20,072 bases of DNA from JBOHER01 sp050701115 (GTDB lineage Bacteria > Actinomycetota > Actinomycetes > Mycobacteriales > Pseudonocardiaceae): the NCBI GenBank assembly GCA_050701115.1, contig JBOHER010000069.1:1-20072 (forward strand), read 5' to 3'. Under the pieces are notes generated by a model, which was given only the letters and a program-made list of their open reading frames with translations, searched no databases and was not told the DNA's origin. The position numbers were made by a program, and so were the translations under genes. Numbering within the stretch: the stretch's first letter is position 1; each line of letters starts with the position of its first letter. Below, in pieces: positions 1-8,945 of this stretch.

Positions 1-334
1 ATTCCTGCTGGCCGTAGCCACCCTGCTCCTGCTGCTGCTCGCCGCCGCCGTACTGCGACTCCCCCTGCTGCTGTTCGCCGCCGTACTGCGACTCCCCCTG
101 CTGCTGCTCGCCGCCGCCGTACTGCGACTCCTGCTCCTGCTCCTGCTCCTGCTGCTGCTGCTGCTCGCCGCCGACGAAGCCCCTGGCTTTGTCCGCCACG
201 CTGTCGATGGTGTCGGAGTGGTCGCCGAACCTGGACTTCGCGAAGTCTGCACCCTTGTCGATGGCCTGCTCGACCTTGTCGCCGTGCTCGCTTAGTGCGT
301 CCTGTGCCTTGTTCTTCATCTCATCGAAGTTCAT
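1..334 (-). CDS. MT0933-like (Rv0909-type) antitoxin-family protein, 3' end beyond window
   Basis: The protein starts MNFDEMKNKAQDALSEHGDK and continues with a short helical segment (VEQAIDKGADFAKSRFGDH, then a DSVADKARGFV-like stretch). This matches the small MT0933/Rv0909 family, annotated in Pfam as the antitoxin of a toxin-antitoxin pair. After about residue 58 it becomes a low-complexity tail of Gln, Glu, Gly, Ser and Tyr, with GESQYGG-type units repeated three times, and it runs off the left edge without a stop. The ATG at 334 has an AAGGAG ribosome site (345-350) ten bases upstream. Family members are usually only 50-100 residues, so the long repeat tail is unusual. No toxin partner is visible, since the upstream neighbour is a FUSC membrane protein. 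An antitoxin role is therefore inherited from the family name only; a stress-related structural role is equally possible. Confidence 0.75.
   Translation of the reverse strand, partial: MNFDEMKNKAQDALSEHGDKVEQAIDKGADFAKSRFGDHSDTIDSVADKARGFVGGEQQQQQEQEQEQESQYGGGEQQQGESQYGGEQQQGESQYGGGEQQQEQGGYGQQE
31..165. repeat. In-frame tandem repeat in the MT0933-like gene
   Basis: Units of roughly 33-36 bases carrying gccgccgtactgcgactcc recur three times, joined by runs of ctg/ctc triplets. On the minus strand they encode SQYGG(G)EQQQ-type units. All unit-length differences are multiples of three, so the frame is preserved. Such tracts vary in length by slippage. Confidence 0.8.
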
Positions 335-542
335 ACCTTGGGCACTCCTTCTGCTCCCCATCCGGCACTGTGCATACCGGGACTTTGTAGGCCCTTTCGA
401 GGGCCGGGACAGCCCCCATCCAACCTCAGTTCTGAGATTTCGCAACGCGAGATAACCACACTGAGTTAGTAATATTCCCGCGGTGATAACGCAGATCCCG
501 CCACAATAAAACCAAATCGGACGAAGCGCCCGGTCGACCGGA

Positions 543-2492
543 TTAGCGCGGCCCACGAATCGCTGCCGAAAGGGCAGTCAGAGGATCGGCCACAGTGGAC
601 AGTGGGCCAGCCGAAGGAAGCACCGGTAGCAAACGTTCACGACCCTCCCGTATGGACTCGGCCAACTCGGTGAGCACATCGACAAGGATTGCAATGTCAG
701 CCTCATCTGGCGGCTGCCCTCCTCGTTCGACGGTCACCACGAGCTCGGTGACCGCGTCCGTGATTTGCTCCAGGGCAATGATGGCCGACCACATCGAGAT
801 GGCGTGACGCCCCGCCTCGGACGGTTCAACGATCACCTCGCCGAACGCCGTACGCAGGTCAGCCGATGCGCGGTAGGCCCGGCGCCGGGCCCGAGTCCGC
901 GTTACCCGGTCCTGATCAGCGGCCACCGGTCGCAGCGCGAGCTGCACGTACTCCTGGACGCGCACGAGCGCGTCGGCGACCTGACCACCGGCTCTCGGCC
1001 GCAGACTGCCCGGCCACAGCCAATAGCCCGCGACCAACACGATCACACAACCGAGCACGGTGTATCCCAGCCGTTGCAGCAGCAACGTCGGATCACCGAG
1101 GTTCTGGATGTCCAACTGCACGATGATCAAGGGCGTGACGCACGCACTGAGAATGCCGTAGTTCAGTGCCTTGCCGACCGGGATGCCCGCGGCGAAAACC
1201 CCGGCGAGAACCGCCAAAAGCCACCCGTGCGGGTGAACCACAAGAACAATGGCGGCCAGTAGCACCCCAGCCACCGTGCCAATTCCGCGGAGCACCGCAC
1301 GACCGAAAATCGAGCCGAGTTCCGGCTTGAGGACGATGGCCACGGTGAGCGCGATCCAGGTGGAATGCTCCGAGGCGAACATGAGCCCGATCGCCTCGGC
1401 GATGCCGATGCACAGCGTCAGCCGCGCCATCGCTTTGCCGGTCGTTCGGTCCGGGATCAACGCGGCGAGGAGTTCGCTCGCCCAGGTGCGAAACGGAGCC
1501 GGCTCGTCCGGCACGCGCTCCCGGCCGGTGCCGAGCCGAGCGACCCCTGCGAAGAGCGCGTCCAGCGCGGGCTGGATTCCGGTGCAGGCAGGCGGCTTCG
1601 GATGCATTGGAAGCTCGGTGCCCGCCAGTACGGCAACGGCGATCCGGGTGAGGTGATCGACCACCGGCTGCGGTGCCCGCTGACCCGAGTTGACCAGGGC
1701 CACCGACGCCTCGACGATCGGTGACGCCTGGGAGAGCAGCGTGAGCAGGGACCGGTAGGCGGCATCCCGCCCCGGCACCCGAGTGCGGGCGGTGAGCAAC
1801 CGGTCAAAGGCCACGTTCATGGCAACGGTCAGCTGATGCCGCGCCGCACGTGAGGTAGCTTCATCCTCGGCCGAGAGCATCACCGCGAGCTCAACGAAAA
1901 CCTGGGCCACCGCGCTACGTTCCGGATGGGTGCCACGCACCGTCCAGCCCGCGAGCGCGATCAGCAGACTCCAGGCGGCGCCGAGCACGAATCCACCGAC
2001 CAGTACGCCCAGCCCGATATCCACCAGGTGGGTGCCGGCACCGACGACGCCGAAAACCAGAAGCATCAGGCCGGCGGTTGACGCGCTCTGGCCGGCCCCG
2101 CTGATGAGCACAGAGGTCATGGCGAGCAGCACCACCATCACCGCGGACAGCAGCGAAGACCCCACCGTGAGCGCGCCGAGCAGATAGCCGATCGTCGCGG
2201 CGACCGCGGCTGCGCCGCACCGAATGGCGTGCTGTCGGTACGGCCCCTCGCTATCAGCGAGCACAATCGGGAGGGCGCCAGTGGAGATCAACGCACCGAG
2301 TTCGGCGTGGTCCAGCGCCAAAGCGATGGCAAGCGGTAACACGAGGACCAGCACGGCCCGGCCGGACGCACTCCACGGCACCGGAACCGGCCGCAGGCGC
2401 AACAGGTGCACCAACCAGAGCGGCGCACGCCCGCGAACGCCCCTGCGATCGCGCCGCTCACTGCTGACAGACACGCACCCATCTTCGCCCAA
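543..2492 (-). CDS. FUSC / aromatic acid exporter-type membrane protein
   Basis: This 649-aa protein has two hydrophobic halves, each followed by a soluble stretch. Membrane segments lie around residues 45-190 (including the motif ALISTGALPIVLADSEGPYR) and again around 355-490 (STWIALTVAIVLKPELGSIF, then a Gly-rich helix pair). This duplicated layout and the TVAIVLKPELGS-type motif are characteristic of the FUSC / YccS / fusaric acid resistance superfamily. Its members are inner-membrane proteins thought to export aromatic or other weak acids. The C-terminal ~150 residues are cytoplasmic, helical and charged. The longest reading starts at a TTG (2492). A GTG six codons inside (VSVSSERRDRRG) is an alternative, and neither has a strong ribosome site. 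The gene diverges from the SRPBCC gene at 2549. The substrate cannot be inferred from the context. Confidence 0.8.
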   Translation of the reverse strand: MGEDGCVSVSSERRDRRGVRGRAPLWLVHLLRLRPVPVPWSASGRAVLVLVLPLAIALALDHAELGALISTGALPIVLADSEGPYRQHAIRCGAAAVAATIGYLLGALTVGSSLLSAVMVVLLAMTSVLISGAGQSASTAGLMLLVFGVVGAGTHLVDIGLGVLVGGFVLGAAWSLLIALAGWTVRGTHPERSAVAQVFVELAVMLSAEDEATSRAARHQLTVAMNVAFDRLLTARTRVPGRDAAYRSLLTLLSQASPIVEASVALVNSGQRAPQPVVDHLTRIAVAVLAGTELPMHPKPPACTGIQPALDALFAGVARLGTGRERVPDEPAPFRTWASELLAALIPDRTTGKAMARLTLCIGIAEAIGLMFASEHSTWIALTVAIVLKPELGSIFGRAVLRGIGTVAGVLLAAIVLVVHPHGWLLAVLAGVFAAGIPVGKALNYGILSACVTPLIIVQLDIQNLGDPTLLLQRLGYTVLGCVIVLVAGYWLWPGSLRPRAGGQVADALVRVQEYVQLALRPVAADQDRVTRTRARRRAYRASADLRTAFGEVIVEPSEAGRHAISMWSAIIALEQITDAVTELVVTVERGGQPPDEADIAILVDVLTELAESIREGRERLLPVLPSAGPLSTVADPLTALSAAIRGPR

Positions 2493-2548
2493 CGACCACC
2501 GGCGTAGGCTTCTCGTGCAGCATCCGCAGCCGTGCAGAGGAGGAATGA

Positions 2549-3001
2549 ATGTCCACCAAGACGTTCTCGTTCGAGGTCAACCGCACTAGCAGCGCGGAAG
2601 CGGCGACATTGTTCAAACTTGTCAGCGACGGTGCCAACTGGTCGGAGTGGGCCAAGCCGGTGGTGCCGAGCTCGGAGTGGGTGACTCAGGGCGAGCCTGC
2701 TCCTGGCGGTGTGGGCGCGATCCGGAAACTCGGTGTCGGCCGGCTGGGCATCAAAGAACAGACCACGGCCTATGAGCAGGATCGGCTGCACGCCTACGAG
2801 TTGCTCACCCCGGGGCCGGTCCGCAACTACCGGGCGGAGGTCCGCCTGACCCCGCGTGCCGAGGGCGGCACCGACATTCGATGGAGCGGCAAGTTCGACG
2901 AGCGGATCCCGGGTACCGGAAAGATCGCTCAGCGCGCGCTCAGCGGAGTGATCACGCAGCTGATCACCAAACTCATCAAGGCAGCCGAGCGCACCTCGTG
3001 A
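2549..3001 (+). CDS. SRPBCC family protein (polyketide cyclase/dehydrase-like fold)
   Basis: This is a 150-aa protein of the length and pattern of the SRPBCC / START-like helix-grip fold. It opens with a beta strand (TKTFSFEVNRTSSAEAATLF), followed by a helix with W-x-x-W (NWSEWAKPVV). A Gly-rich beta hairpin (GVGAIRKLGVGRL) comes next, then YRAEVRLTPRAEGGTDIRWSGKF and a long C-terminal helix. Proteins of this group bind small hydrophobic ligands; many actinobacterial members have no known substrate. The ATG at 2549 is preceded by GGAGG at 2539-2543. It diverges from the FUSC gene and converges on the TetR gene at 3032, so it is probably transcribed alone. Confidence 0.8.
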   Translation: MSTKTFSFEVNRTSSAEAATLFKLVSDGANWSEWAKPVVPSSEWVTQGEPAPGGVGAIRKLGVGRLGIKEQTTAYEQDRLHAYELLTPGPVRNYRAEVRLTPRAEGGTDIRWSGKFDERIPGTGKIAQRALSGVITQLITKLIKAAERTS

Positions 3002-3031
3002 GTGGCATGACGGCCGTAGGCGGCAGGCAGG

Positions 3032-3658
3032 TTACGCGTCGCGCTTCTGCAGGCGGGGGAAGGTGTCACCGAGCAGGTTGACCAACTGCTGGCTGAGCAG
3101 CAGGTGCACCTGTTCGCGGGTCAGGTTGCCGTGCGTGATCCATTCTCGTCCCGCTGCCTTCACCATGCCGCCATACGCGCGGATCATCGCGCGCAGTTCC
3201 TTGCCATGCTTCGTGACGTCGTCCAGCCCGACGGCGGCCACCACGTATTCGGCGGCCTGCTCATCGGCCTCGGCCAGGATCCGCTCAACCTCGGGGTCGT
3301 CGCCCACTCCCTCGGCGCCGATCACCGCGACCCACGTCTTGCCATGCGCGCTGATGGCCTCCAGCAACCAATCGACGCTGAACTCCACCCGTTCGGCCAA
3401 CGATCCGCTGGGCACCTCAGGGATCTCCGTGCTTGGCACGATCACCATCCGGCGGACGACCTCGAGGTACAGGCCACGCTTGGAACCGAAGTAGTGGTTG
3501 ATCAACCCCCTGGCCACCCCTGCCTCCCGCGCCACGTCGGTCGTCGACACCGCCGCGTAGGGGCGCTCACCGAACAGGCCGATGGCGCACTCGAGTATCT
3601 GCGCTCGCCGCGCATCCGGCTCGAGTCGCCGCCACCGGGGGGCCGTCTCGGTACTCAT
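3032..3658 (-). CDS. TetR/AcrR family transcriptional regulator
   Basis: This is a 208-aa protein with a standard TetR N-terminal helix-turn-helix. RRAQILECAIGLFGER is helix 1, VSTTDVAREAGVARGLINHY the HTH, and FGSKRGLYLEVVRRM the start of helix 4. The remaining ~140 residues are a helical ligand-binding domain with the usual low conservation. The start ATG at 3658 lies 29 bp after the crotonase stop on the same strand, so the two are likely co-transcribed. A local regulator of the crotonase operon that senses an acyl-CoA or lipid is a reasonable inference, but no operator was recognised. No clear Shine-Dalgarno precedes the ATG, which fits translation coupled to the upstream gene. Confidence 0.88.
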   Translation of the reverse strand: MSTETAPRWRRLEPDARRAQILECAIGLFGERPYAAVSTTDVAREAGVARGLINHYFGSKRGLYLEVVRRMVIVPSTEIPEVPSGSLAERVEFSVDWLLEAISAHGKTWVAVIGAEGVGDDPEVERILAEADEQAAEYVVAAVGLDDVTKHGKELRAMIRAYGGMVKAAGREWITHGNLTREQVHLLLSQQLVNLLGDTFPRLQKRDA

Positions 3659-3687
3659 GGGTAGCTATTTTGCCGCATGCCCGGTGA

Positions 3688-4530
<843 letters not shown>

Positions 4531-4536
4531 TCCTGC

Positions 4537-4565
4537 ACGATCCCAGCCTGTTGTCATCCTGTCAA
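4537..4565 (-). promoter_or_regulatory. Possible promoter of the crotonase-tetR unit
   Basis: Read on the minus strand, a consensus -35 TTGACA (4560-4565) is followed after 17 bp by GATCGT (4537-4542), which keeps the conserved second A and final T of a -10. Transcription would begin close to the ATG at 4530, giving a leaderless mRNA, which is common in actinobacteria. There is no Shine-Dalgarno at the usual distance, which agrees with this. Confidence 0.4.
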
Positions 4566-4650
4566 CTACATCGAGTGAGGGCGGTCCAACCGATGTTCGC
4601 CGGTGGCGCGACAATGCTGTGCGGGCACGAAGGAAGGGCGGAGCACGAGC

Positions 4651-7026
4651 GTGGGTACAGCGTCGATCATCCAGCGAATCGCCGACGAACTGGGCGTGGC
4701 GGAGCGCCAGGTCGCCGCGGCGGTTGGCCTACTCGATGGCGGAGCAACCGTGCCGTTCGTGGCGCGCTACCGCAAGGAGGTGACCGGGGCGCTCGACGAC
4801 ACCCAGTTGCGCACCCTCGATGAACGCCTCCGCTACCTGCGTGAGCTCGAGGAACGGCGCACCGTGATCCTCGATTCGATCCGCGAGCAGGGCAAGCTCG
4901 ACGCCGACCTCGAGGCGCGCATCCTGGCAGCCGATTCCAAGGCCCGGCTGGAGGACATCTACCTGCCGTACAAGCCCAAGCGGCGCACCAAGGCACAGGT
5001 CGCGCGCGAGGCGGGCCTCGAACCGCTGGCCGACACCCTGCTGGCCGATCCGGCACAGGATCCCGAGACCACCGCAGCGTCCTATGTGGACGCGGGCAAG
5101 GGGGTCGCCGACATCAAGGCGGCCTTGGACGGGGCGCGGGCGATCCTGGTGGAGCGGTTCGGTGAGGACGCCGACCTGATCGGTGAGCTCCGCGAGCGCA
5201 TGTGGTCCCGCGGCCACCTGGTGTCCGCGGTGCGCGAGGGCAAGCACGAGCCCGGCGCGAAGTTCAGCGACTACTTCGAGTTCTCCGAGCCGTTCACCAA
5301 GTTGCCCTCGCACCGGATTCTCGCGGTGTTCCGCGGCGAGAAGGAAGAGGTCCTCGACCTCACTATGGCGCCGGAGCAGCCAAGCCAGGAGCCCGCCGAC
5401 GGTCCCAGCGAGTACGAGCTGCGGATCGCCGCGCGGTTCGGTTTCGACGACCGTGGACGTCCCGCCGACAAGTGGCTCACCGACACCGTGCGGTGGGCCT
5501 GGCGCACCAAGATCTTGCTGCACCTGGGAATCGACCTGCGGATGCGGCTGCGCCAGGCCGCTGAGGACGAAGCGGTGCGCGTCTTCGCGGCGAATCTGCG
5601 TGACCTGCTGCTCGCCGCCCCCGCGGGCACCCGCGCCACGATGGGGCTTGACCCGGGCTACCGCACCGGCGTGAAGGTCGCGGTGGTCGACGCGACCGGC
5701 AAGGTCGTCGACACCGCCACCGTCTATCCACACCAGCCGCATCAGCGCTGGGATTCCTCGATCGCCACGCTTGCCCAACTGGCGCGCAAGCACCGGGTCG
5801 AGCTGATCGCCATCGGCAACGGCACCGCATCGCGCGAAACCGACAAGCTGGCAGCCGAACTGATCAAGCGGCACGCCGAACTGAAGCTGACCAAGGCGGT
5901 GGTGTCCGAAGCCGGTGCCTCGGTGTATTCGGCGTCGGCGTTCGGCGCGCAGGAACTGCCCACTTTGGACGTATCATTGCGCGGCGCGGTGTCTATCGCG
6001 CGCAGGCTGCAAGACCCGCTGGCCGAGTTGGTCAAGATCGACCCGAAGTCGATCGGCGTCGGCCAGTATCAGCACGACCTGCCCGAGTTCTCGCTGTCCC
6101 GCTCGCTCGACGCGGTCGTCGAGGACTGTGTGAACGCGGTCGGGGTGGACGTGAACACCGCATCGGCGCCGCTGTTGGCCCGGGTGTCCGGCATCGGGTC
6201 CTCACTGGCCGACAACATCGTGGCGCACCGGGATGCGGTCGGTCGATTCCGCTCGCGCAGCGCGCTGACCGAGGTGCCCCGGCTGGGTCCGAAGGCATTC
6301 GAGCAGTGCGCGGGCTTCCTGCGCATCGCCGGTGGCGACGACCCGCTGGACGCCTCGGCCGTGCATCCGGAGGCCTACCCTGTGGTGCACCGGATCCTCG
6401 ACGCCGCCGGAGTCGGTGTCGGTGAGCTGATCGGCAACACCACGACGCTGCGCACGCTGGACCCGAAGCGGTTCGCCGATGAGCGGTTCGGCCTGCCGAC
6501 CGTCACCGACATCCTCGGTGAGCTGGAGAAGCCGGGCCGCGACCCGCGTCCGGCGTTCACCACGGCCACCTTCGCCGACGGTGTGGAGAAGGTGGCCGAC
6601 CTCAAGCCGGGCATGGTGCTCGAGGGCGTGGTCACCAACGTCGCCGCGTTCGGTGCGTTCGTCGACGTCGGCGTGCACCAGGACGGGCTGGTGCACATTT
6701 CCGCGCTGTCCAACACTTTCGTTTCTGACCCGCGCGATGTGGTCAAATCCGGCGACGTGGTCAAGGTCAAGGTGCTCGACGTGGACGTCGCCCGCAAGCG
6801 GATCTCGTTGACGCTGCGGCTGGACGACGAGCCCGGCAAGCCCGCCACGCGCGGTGCACGTAGCGGCGGCCAGCAGCGTGGCGGCGGCCAGCGTGGCGGC
6901 GGCCAGGGTGGCGGCGGCCAGGGTGGCGGCGGCCAGCAGCGCGGGCGATCCGCCCAGCGTGATCAGCAGCGGAACACCCCACCCGTGGCGGCACCATGGC
7001 CGATGCACTCCGGCGGGCAGGCCTGA
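4651..7026 (+). CDS. tex: Tex family S1 RNA-binding transcription accessory protein
   Basis: This 791-aa protein has the whole Tex domain order. The N-terminal helical Tex domain contains VPFVARYRKEVTGALDD and IYLPYKPKRRTKAQVA. A YqgF/RNase H-like domain starts near residue 330 (MGLDPGYRTGVKVAVVDATG). Helix-hairpin-helix repeats lie near 510 (LARVSGIGSSLADNIV and a following PRLGPKAFEQCAG). An S1 RNA-binding domain covers about 650-720 (GMVLEGVVTNVAAFGAFVDV). Tex binds nucleic acid and is linked to transcription, RNA turnover and stress tolerance. After residue ~735 there is an added Gly/Gln/Arg-rich tail of about 55 residues. The GTG at 4651 has GGAG at 4640-4643 with a 7-nt gap; an upstream GTG at 4603 lacks support. 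It diverges from the crotonase gene. Confidence 0.95.
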   Translation: MGTASIIQRIADELGVAERQVAAAVGLLDGGATVPFVARYRKEVTGALDDTQLRTLDERLRYLRELEERRTVILDSIREQGKLDADLEARILAADSKARLEDIYLPYKPKRRTKAQVAREAGLEPLADTLLADPAQDPETTAASYVDAGKGVADIKAALDGARAILVERFGEDADLIGELRERMWSRGHLVSAVREGKHEPGAKFSDYFEFSEPFTKLPSHRILAVFRGEKEEVLDLTMAPEQPSQEPADGPSEYELRIAARFGFDDRGRPADKWLTDTVRWAWRTKILLHLGIDLRMRLRQAAEDEAVRVFAANLRDLLLAAPAGTRATMGLDPGYRTGVKVAVVDATGKVVDTATVYPHQPHQRWDSSIATLAQLARKHRVELIAIGNGTASRETDKLAAELIKRHAELKLTKAVVSEAGASVYSASAFGAQELPTLDVSLRGAVSIARRLQDPLAELVKIDPKSIGVGQYQHDLPEFSLSRSLDAVVEDCVNAVGVDVNTASAPLLARVSGIGSSLADNIVAHRDAVGRFRSRSALTEVPRLGPKAFEQCAGFLRIAGGDDPLDASAVHPEAYPVVHRILDAAGVGVGELIGNTTTLRTLDPKRFADERFGLPTVTDILGELEKPGRDPRPAFTTATFADGVEKVADLKPGMVLEGVVTNVAAFGAFVDVGVHQDGLVHISALSNTFVSDPRDVVKSGDVVKVKVLDVDVARKRISLTLRLDDEPGKPATRGARSGGQQRGGGQRGGGQGGGGQGGGGQQRGRSAQRDQQRNTPPVAAPWPMHSGGQA
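6862..6947 (+). repeat. GGCGGCCAG-type tandem repeats encoding the Tex Gly/Gln tail
   Basis: Short 12-15 base units built on ggcggcggccag(ggt/cgt) repeat about six times in frame and encode (G)GGQ(R/G) units. The result is an RGG/GGQ-like low-complexity tail after the S1 domain, plausibly an RNA-contacting extension. Confidence 0.8.
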
Positions 7027-7042
7027 GCAGATAGCGTGGTTG

Positions 7043-7090
7043 CCTCGTGAGTGAAAGTTGCCGCTCTGGCAACCACAATCACTCACGAGG
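7043..7090. terminator. Composite hairpin between convergent tex and EphD-like genes
   Basis: A perfect 12-bp outer stem (CCTCGTGAGTGA at 7043-7054 with TCACTCACGAGG at 7079-7090) encloses a perfect 6-bp inner stem (GTTGCC 7057-7062 / GGCAAC 7068-7073) with a 5-nt loop. It lies 16 bp after the tex stop and 22 bp from the end of the opposing gene, so it can serve as a bidirectional terminator. There is no T-run. A hairpin of the same build occurs at 17027-17073. Confidence 0.65.
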
Positions 7091-7112
7091 GTGCGGGGGC
7101 CACCTGCATGTC

Positions 7113-8858
7113 TCAGGTCACGTCGAGCTTGGCGGCTTTGCGTAGCAGGGAGGGTGCCAGGCGGGACAGCACGCGTGCGGCCTTGGCTTCGACGGTCACC
7201 GGTACCACGGCGGCATCGTGCTGCACGGCGCGCAGGATCTCCTTCGCCACACCCTCGGGTGGGAAGTTGCGCCTGCGATACAGCTCGCTGGTGCGGATCT
7301 GCTTGCGTGCCTGCTCCTCGTCGCCCACCCCGGCGAAGGTGGTCGTCATGGTGATGTTGGTGTTGACGATCCCCGGGCAGATCGTGGACACCCCGATGCC
7401 CGATCCACCCAGTTCGGCGCGCAGGCAGTCCGACAGCATGAACACCGCTGCCTTGCTGGTGGCATAGGCGGACAGGATCTTCGACGGCAGGTAGGCCGCG
7501 GCCGAGGACACATTGACGATGTGGCCGCCCTCGGCGCGCGCCACCATCAGCTCGCCGAACGCCTGGCAGCCATAGATCACGCCCCACAGGTTGACATCGA
7601 GCACCCGCTCCCAGTCCTTTGTGGACGTGGTGAGAAACGTGCCGGAGTGCCCGATTCCCGCGTTGTTGACCACGATGTCCGGCACTCCGTGTGCGGCAGC
7701 CACATCGGCGGCGAACTTACGCATGGCCTGCTCGTCGGCCACGTTGACCTGGTAGGCGTGTGCGAGCGCACCCGCTCGTTCGGCGGTGCGCGCAGCGCTG
7801 TCCAGGTCGATGTCGGACACCACGACCTCCGCACCCTGCTCGGCGAACGCCAGCGCGGTGGCCCGGCCGATGCCGCTGCCCGCACCGGTGACCACCGCCA
7901 GCCGGTCTGCGAACGCCCGACGCCGCGGACCCACCCGGGCGCGACGGAGTGCCCTGGACTCCACGCCCCCGGTGACGTGACCGATGAACTCGCTGACCAT
8001 GCGCGCGATCGCCGCGGGATGGGTGATCGGCGCCCAGTGCCGCGCGTACAGGGTGCGCCGCCACAGGCGTGGCACCCAGCGCTCGACGTCCTCGGTGAGC
8101 GCCGGCCGCACGTAGCGGTCTCCTGCCGGTTGGATCAATTGGACCGGCACCTCGGTGGTGCGCTGCCTCGGCCGGGCGAGACGCTGCGGAATATTCGCCC
8201 GATACAGGTTGATGCCCAAGATCGCGTCCGAGGCCAGCGTCGGCGCCGGATGACTCTGCGACCAGGAGATGCCCTCCGCCTTGCGCAACACCGATGGCCA
8301 ACGCCTGGCCAGCCACAGCTTCCAGGCCATGGGGGCGATGGCGGGCAGTTGGAGCACCGCGATATACCAGGAATGCAGTAGCTGATCGAACACCTGGCGC
8401 AGATTGCGTGGCGTCGGCCGCGTCAGGCGGCGCCGCGACCAGTAGCCGACGTGGTCGAGGCACGGGCCGGAAATGGAGGTGAAGGACGCGATCCGATCAC
8501 GTGCGCCCGGATCGGTCACCGGCTCCCATGCCTGGATCGATCCCCAGTCATGTGCGACGACATGCACCGGCCGGTCGGGGCTGACCGCCGCGGCGACGGC
8601 GAGCAGGTCAGCGGCAAGAAACTCGAGCCGGTAGGCGTCCCGGCCACGCGGTGCAGAAGATTCGCCTGCCCCGCGCACGTCATAGGACACGACGTGGAAG
8701 TCATTGGCGAGCAGCGCGGCGACACCGTCCCACACCGAATGGGTATCCGGGTAGCCGTGCATCAACAGGACGGTTGGGTTGCCCGGATCGCCTCGTTCGA
8801 ACACCGCCAGGAGAACGTCGCCCGAATCCACCATCCGACTTGGACCCTGAGTGCTCAC
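7113..8858 (-). CDS. ephD: EphD-like fusion: alpha/beta-hydrolase (epoxide hydrolase type) + short-chain dehydrogenase
   Basis: This 581-aa protein carries two enzymes. Residues 1-300 are an alpha/beta hydrolase of the epoxide hydrolase group: HGYPDTHS oxyanion loop at 34-41, nucleophile Asp104 in HDWGS, acid Asp247 in PAGDRYV and base His274 in ARHWAP. Residues 320-581 are a short-chain dehydrogenase: cofactor motif TGAGSGIG at 324-331, NNAG at about 398-401, and the catalytic Ser452, Tyr465 and Lys469 (YATSK). The same order and length occur in M. tuberculosis EphD, studied in relation to oxygenated mycolic acids. The symbol is assigned on architecture only. All catalytic residues are present in both halves, so both are probably active on a hydrophobic substrate. 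GTG at 8858 has AGAGG five bases upstream; an upstream ATG (8894) lacks a site. Confidence 0.88.
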   Translation of the reverse strand: MSTQGPSRMVDSGDVLLAVFERGDPGNPTVLLMHGYPDTHSVWDGVAALLANDFHVVSYDVRGAGESSAPRGRDAYRLEFLAADLLAVAAAVSPDRPVHVVAHDWGSIQAWEPVTDPGARDRIASFTSISGPCLDHVGYWSRRRLTRPTPRNLRQVFDQLLHSWYIAVLQLPAIAPMAWKLWLARRWPSVLRKAEGISWSQSHPAPTLASDAILGINLYRANIPQRLARPRQRTTEVPVQLIQPAGDRYVRPALTEDVERWVPRLWRRTLYARHWAPITHPAAIARMVSEFIGHVTGGVESRALRRARVGPRRRAFADRLAVVTGAGSGIGRATALAFAEQGAEVVVSDIDLDSAARTAERAGALAHAYQVNVADEQAMRKFAADVAAAHGVPDIVVNNAGIGHSGTFLTTSTKDWERVLDVNLWGVIYGCQAFGELMVARAEGGHIVNVSSAAAYLPSKILSAYATSKAAVFMLSDCLRAELGGSGIGVSTICPGIVNTNITMTTTFAGVGDEEQARKQIRTSELYRRRNFPPEGVAKEILRAVQHDAAVVPVTVEAKAARVLSRLAPSLLRKAAKLDVT

Positions 8859-8945
8859 ATTCGCCTCTTTCCTGGTGTCCCGGACTGCAAGCACAGATTC
8901 TAGGAGGCCGGTAGCGCGCGACCAGCTGTCCGGGCTGACCTCTGC

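Noticed and set aside
31..165. CRISPR-like or regulatory array
   Set aside because: The repeated units are contiguous, in frame and of protein-repeat type without unique spacers, so it is a coding tandem repeat.
390..405. GGCCCT-TTCG-AGGGCC hairpin as a terminator
   Set aside because: The stem is only 6 bp without a T-run and lies in the leader of the MT0933-like gene on the minus strand. It is recorded here but too weak to call a regulatory element.
2288..2791. A 167-aa open frame on the minus strand across the FUSC/SRPBCC divergence
   Set aside because: It overlaps two well-supported genes in other frames, has no domain and shows Arg-rich shadow composition.
4729..5874. A 381-aa open frame antisense to tex
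   Set aside because: It is a long high-GC shadow frame; the tex reading has complete domain evidence and the antisense product resembles nothing.
6202..7587. A 461-aa minus-strand frame over the tex 3' end and the SDR region
   Set aside because: It spans two real genes out of frame. Its Ala/Thr/Leu repeats are the tex Gly/Gln repeat read backwards.
7218..8381. A 387-aa plus-strand frame opposite the EphD-like gene
   Set aside because: The opposite strand encodes a protein with two complete catalytic sets; this frame is a shadow.
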